9,712 nt of DNA from an uncultured Clostridia bacterium. Lineage in GTDB: Bacteria; Bacillota_A; Clostridia; Oscillospirales; Oscillospiraceae. Positions within the stretch are counted from its first letter, which is position 1. Every line of letters begins with the position of its first letter. The DNA lies in the NCBI GenBank assembly GCA_949289625.1, contig CASEPH010000481.1, positions 1-9,712 of the forward strand. The letters are read 5' to 3'. Positions 6,732-9,712 of the stretch are shown piece after piece. The position numbers were made by a program, and so were the translations under genes. Under the pieces are notes generated by a model. That model ran no database searches, was not told the origin of the DNA, and saw only the letters and a program-made list of their open reading frames with translations.

Positions 6732-8570
6732 ATGACAAATTTAATTGATCGTATTTTGACAAAGGTCCAGAAGCCTGCCCGCTATACCGGGGGAGAATAT
6801 CTGGAAATCGTAAAGGACAAGCGGGCTGTGGAGATTCGGGTGGCATTCTGCTTCCCGGATACCTATGAGATCGGCATGTCCAATGTGGGCCTTCGGATTC
6901 TGTATGGCCGGATGAATCAGGTAGAGGGCGTCTGGTGTGAGCGAATGTTTGCACCCTGGGGCGATATGGAGGCGGAGATGCGGAAGCATAATCTGCCCCT
7001 GTGGGCCCTGGAAAGCCATGACCCTATGGCAGAGTTTGATCTCATCGCCTTTTCCATCGGCTATGAGATGGCCTATTCTAATGTGCTCAATATGATGGAG
7101 CTGGGCCACATTCCCCTGAAATCCAAGGACCGGGGCGAGGAACTGAAAAATATTGTCTTTGCCGGCGGCACCAGCGTCTATAATCCGGAACCCATGGCGG
7201 ATTTTCTGGATTTCTGCGTGGAAGGGGAAGGAGAGGACCTGAACGTGGAGGTGCTGGAATGCTTCCGCAGCGCCAAACGTCGAAATCTCTCCAAGTCCCA
7301 GTTTTTGAAAGAGGTATCCAAGATTCCGGGCGTCTATGTGCCATCCTTTTACCGGCACACCTATTATGAGGACGGCAGGATCCGGGAGATCATTCCCATA
7401 GACGATGCCCCCAAAACCGTAACCAAACGGATCGTGCAGGATATGGACAAGGCCTATTATCCCACGGATACCATCGTACCCTCCACCCAGATTGTCCATG
7501 ACCGGACAGTGCTGGAGTTGTTTCGGGGATGCATCCGGGGATGCAGGTTTTGTCAGGCTGGCTTCTGTTACCGGCCAGTAAGACCCAAAAGCCCGGATCG
7601 CCTCTATGAGCTGGCGGTCAAATCCCTGGAAAGCTCCGGCTATGACGAGATGACCCTGTCCAGCCTGTCCACCTCGGACTATAAGCGCTTAGGCGAGTTT
7701 GCCGACCGGATGCTGGACTACTGCATTCCTCGTGGGATCAATCTGAGCCTGCCCTCTCTGCGGGCCGATAATTTCTCCGTTGAGCTGATGGAAAAGGTCC
7801 AGAAGGTCCGCAAAAGCGGTCTGACCTTTGCTCCTGAGGCCGGTACCCAGCGGCTTCGGGATGCTATCAACAAGAATGTAACGGAGGAGGAGATTCTTCG
7901 TTCCTGTGCCCTGGCGTTTTCCGGAGGATGGAATAAGGTGAAGCTCTATTTCATGTTGGGACTGCCCACGGAGACCGATGAGGATGTGATCGGCATTGCG
8001 GAACTGGCCTACAAGGTACTGAAAACCTGGAAGGAACATTCCCCCAACAAATCCCGGGGCGTTACCATTACCGTTTCCACCGCCTTCTTTGTGCCCAAGA
8101 ACGGCACGCCCTTCCAGTGGGAGGCCCAGATTACCCCTGAGGAATATCTCCGGCGGTGCCAGCTGCTGAAATCCAAGATGCCCAGCCGGTCTATCCGGTA
8201 CAACTATCATCAGGCAGATCTGAGTATGCTGGAGGCAGTGCTGTGCCGCGGGGATCGGAAGCTCTGTGACGTATTGCTGCGGGCCCATGAGTTGGGGTGC
8301 AAAATGGACGGCTGGAGCGACTATTTTCAGATGGACAAATGGCTTCAGGCTTTTTCTGACTGCGGGATCGACCCGGCCTGGTATGCCCAGCGGCAGCGGG
8401 ACAGGGATGAGATTTTCCCCTGGGAGACCATCTCCATTGGTATTCCAAAGTCGTTCTTCTGGCGAGAGCGGGAGGCGGCCTATCGCTCCGAGATCACACC
8501 GGATTGCCGGAAACAGTGTACCGGCTGTGGGGCAAATCTCTTATATCAGGGGGGCGTTTGCGATGAATAG
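6732..8570 (+). CDS. Radical SAM protein of TIGR03960 type, function unknown
   Basis: A 612-residue cytoplasmic radical SAM enzyme whose substrate is, to my knowledge, not established. The N-terminal 1-230 resembles a B12-binding-like fold of class B radical SAM proteins (FPDTYEIGMSNVGLRILYGR at 41-60, FSIGYEMAYSNVLNMM at 107-122), but no DxHxxG cobalamin motif is visible. The radical SAM core starts at 260 with LELFRGCIRGCRFCQAGF: C267, C271 and C274 form CxxxCxxC for the SAM-binding 4Fe-4S cluster. FAPEAGTQRLRD (366-377) and KLYFMLGLPTETDED (404-418) are core segments typical of the superfamily. Near the C-terminus a second CxxxCxxC appears: C592, C596 and C599 in DCRKQCTGCG. TAAGGA precedes the ATG by 8 bases. 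The gene overlaps its DUF2344 partner by 8 bases; homologues of the two are sometimes fused. Confidence 0.93.
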   Translation: MTNLIDRILTKVQKPARYTGGEYLEIVKDKRAVEIRVAFCFPDTYEIGMSNVGLRILYGRMNQVEGVWCERMFAPWGDMEAEMRKHNLPLWALESHDPMAEFDLIAFSIGYEMAYSNVLNMMELGHIPLKSKDRGEELKNIVFAGGTSVYNPEPMADFLDFCVEGEGEDLNVEVLECFRSAKRRNLSKSQFLKEVSKIPGVYVPSFYRHTYYEDGRIREIIPIDDAPKTVTKRIVQDMDKAYYPTDTIVPSTQIVHDRTVLELFRGCIRGCRFCQAGFCYRPVRPKSPDRLYELAVKSLESSGYDEMTLSSLSTSDYKRLGEFADRMLDYCIPRGINLSLPSLRADNFSVELMEKVQKVRKSGLTFAPEAGTQRLRDAINKNVTEEEILRSCALAFSGGWNKVKLYFMLGLPTETDEDVIGIAELAYKVLKTWKEHSPNKSRGVTITVSTAFFVPKNGTPFQWEAQITPEEYLRRCQLLKSKMPSRSIRYNYHQADLSMLEAVLCRGDRKLCDVLLRAHELGCKMDGWSDYFQMDKWLQAFSDCGIDPAWYAQRQRDRDEIFPWETISIGIPKSFFWREREAAYRSEITPDCRKQCTGCGANLLYQGGVCDE

Positions 8571-9222
8571 ACTGCTGTTTGAAAAGACGGGGAAGGCTGT
8601 CTATATCTCCCACCTGGACACCATGGCTCTGTTCCCAAGAGTGTTTTTGCGGGCCGGGCTCCATGTGAAGTTTACCCAGGGAATGAGTCCCCATGCCTAT
8701 GTATCCATTGCACTGCCTCTAAGCGTGGGAATGAGCAGCCAGTGCGAGATCCTGGATTTTACCCTGGAGGAAGAAGGGGTGGCGCTGGACACATTGCCGG
8801 ATCGACTCAATCCCTATTTCCCCGCCGGTATCCGGGTGCTGGAGGCCTATGACAGTAATCGGAAAATCAAGGAACTTCAGTATTTGCAGGTAAATGTGAC
8901 GCTGGAATACGACCATGGAGTGCCTGAAGGTTCGGTGGAAGAAATCAAGCAGATGCTGTCCCGGGAACAGATTCTTGTGGAGAAAAAGACGAAAAAGGGG
9001 CTTGCGGAGACGGATATTCGGCCCATGATCCAGGAGATGGATGTGGAGCAGATCAATGGGCAGGAGATTGCGCTCCGGGGTGTAATCTGCGGTCAGAATC
9101 CTTCCCTGAATCCCCAGTATCTGGTGCAGGCTTTAGAACGGTATTTGCCCCAATGTGCGCCGGATTTTTACCGGTGTCATCGAGTAGAGGTGCTGGATCA
9201 GCAGCTGCAGGTCTTTCGATAA
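8563..9222 (+). CDS. Radical SAM-linked protein, TIGR03936/DUF2344 type
   Basis: This 219-residue soluble protein is the usual partner of TIGR03960 radical SAM proteins, and its role is unknown. Family features seen are YISHLDTMALFPR (14-26), the FTQGMSPHAY segment (37-46), ALPLSVGM (50-57), the basic KKTKKG followed by DIRPMI (141-156) and LRGVICGQNPSLNPQYL (171-187). I chose the ATG at 8563 because the family begins with a phenylalanine/lysine-rich strand just before ISHLD; an open frame extends further upstream but lies inside the radical SAM gene. The start lies in ATGAATAG, so it overlaps the radical SAM stop by 8 bases and is preceded by a run of G residues that may serve as ribosome site. 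Overlap and pairing imply a complex or shared reaction. The rng and rplU genes often found next in Clostridia are absent here. Confidence 0.92.
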   Translation: MNRLLFEKTGKAVYISHLDTMALFPRVFLRAGLHVKFTQGMSPHAYVSIALPLSVGMSSQCEILDFTLEEEGVALDTLPDRLNPYFPAGIRVLEAYDSNRKIKELQYLQVNVTLEYDHGVPEGSVEEIKQMLSREQILVEKKTKKGLAETDIRPMIQEMDVEQINGQEIALRGVICGQNPSLNPQYLVQALERYLPQCAPDFYRCHRVEVLDQQLQVFR

Positions 9223-9225
9223 TGG

Positions 9226-9259
9226 AAAAGTGCTGTCCTCGTGTGGGGACAGCACTTTT
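9226..9259. terminator. Bidirectional intrinsic terminator between convergent genes
   Basis: AAAAGTGCTGTCC (9226-9238) pairs perfectly with GGACAGCACTTTT (9247-9259). Two further pairs, one of them G-U, may shrink the loop to GTGT. The A and T tracts at both ends let it serve the DUF2344 gene on the plus strand and the aldo/keto reductase gene on the minus strand. Confidence 0.9.
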
Positions 9260-9269
9260 GGCATACAGA

Positions 9270-9712
9270 CTATGGATGCTGCGGCTTGGGCAGCTTGGAG
9301 AGTTCTGCGGCAAAGGCCGCCATATGGTCCGGTACGGGAATGTTTTGAGGACACTTCTCTACACAGGCGCCGCAGGAAATGCAGGCCTCCGGCAAATGCT
9401 TCATGCGTTCCAGACTCATCCAGATCATGGGCCCCGGGCTGAGTCGGTAACGATTGTAGATGCTTAGCAGCTCCGGGATGTCCAGCTCCATGGGGCAGCC
9501 GTCGCAGTAATGGCAGGCGGTACAGGGAATGATGTGCTGAGATTTGAAAAGCTCTAGGGCCTTGTCCAGGGCGCTTTGTTCCATAGGCGTCAGAGGACAT
9601 CCCTGGGAGAAGGTCTTGAGATTGTCCTGGGCCTGCTCCAGCTTGGTCATACCGCTGAGGATCACATGGACGCCCTCCAGGCCAAAAAGATAGCGGAATG
9701 CCCAGGAGGCAA
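9270..9712 (-). CDS. Aldo/keto reductase with C-terminal 4Fe-4S motifs, C-terminal part (runs off right edge)
   Basis: Only the last 146 residues are present; the frame stays open to the right edge, so the start lies outside the window. The visible beginning, ASWAFRYLFGLEGVHVILSGM, matches the end of an aldo/keto reductase barrel (helix, then VHVILSGM, where the family has the cofactor-contacting strand and SGM/SGA motif). It is followed by two cysteine clusters: C63, C66, C69 and C72 (CTACHYCDGCP, fragment numbering), then C110, C113, C116 and C120 (CISCGACVEKCP), the second being ferredoxin-like. This matches the COG1453-type oxidoreductases common in anaerobes, which probably link NAD(P)H or a flavoprotein to ferredoxin-type electron transfer; the substrate is unknown. 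The gene converges on the DUF2344 gene across a shared terminator and has no visible operon partner here. Confidence 0.93.
   Translation of the reverse strand, partial: ASWAFRYLFGLEGVHVILSGMTKLEQAQDNLKTFSQGCPLTPMEQSALDKALELFKSQHIIPCTACHYCDGCPMELDIPELLSIYNRYRLSPGPMIWMSLERMKHLPEACISCGACVEKCPQNIPVPDHMAAFAAELSKLPKPQHP

Noticed and set aside
6741..7499. A 252-residue minus-strand frame opposite the radical SAM gene
   Set aside because: It is a shadow of a gene with clear family motifs; it has no operon context and no motif of its own.
8266..8562. N-terminal extension of the DUF2344 protein
   Set aside because: The extension lies within the radical SAM coding frame, and the family begins close to the ATG at 8563.
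1..9712. Mobile elements, CRISPR arrays, tRNA or rRNA genes, toxin-antitoxin or defence genes
   Set aside because: I looked for repeats, terminal inverted repeats, cloverleaf-like sequences and hallmark proteins on both strands and saw none; the window is ordinary core chromosome.

Overview
The window reads as chromosomal DNA from a Gram-positive, low-redox Bacillota bacterium, most likely class Clostridia and perhaps the Oscillospiraceae. That placement is inferred from gene content and is not proven. The supporting signs are a T-box leader on pheST, consensus sigma-A promoters, strong AGGAGG-type ribosome sites, an Nnr/lipoprotein/Alr operon, the radical SAM plus DUF2344 pair, and a ferredoxin-tailed aldo/keto reductase. 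There is no sign of phage, insertion sequence, CRISPR or integrated element. Coding density is high and nearly every base is accounted for.

Left part (1-2460, minus strand): pheT (N-terminal part only, running off the left edge) and pheS encode the two subunits of phenylalanyl-tRNA synthetase. A T-box leader with its own terminator and an extended -10 promoter precedes them. This is a self-contained amino-acid-sensing operon: uncharged tRNA-Phe is expected to allow read-through into pheST.

Middle part (2469-6382, plus strand): a near-perfect sigma-A promoter lies back to back with the pheS promoter. It drives four tightly packed genes: a two-helix membrane protein of unknown role, the bifunctional NAD(P)HX repair enzyme Nnr, a small lipoprotein and alanine racemase. 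The first two genes overlap in an ATGA, the lipoprotein and alr overlap by 50 bases, and a hairpin terminator closes the unit. The order resembles the acpS/nnr/lipoprotein/alr neighbourhood of other Bacillota, but acpS is absent upstream and the MazEF/NdoA toxin pair is absent downstream.

Right part (6399-9259, plus strand): a second near-consensus promoter drives a small zinc-ribbon protein, a 612-residue radical SAM protein of the TIGR03960 type and its partner of the TIGR03936/DUF2344 type, with the last two overlapping by 8 bases. The biochemical role of this pair is, as far as I know, unestablished, and it is the most interesting part of the window. A strong bidirectional hairpin separates it from a convergent minus-strand gene (9270-9712, cut by the right edge) that encodes the C-terminal end of an aldo/keto reductase with two four-cysteine iron-sulfur motifs.
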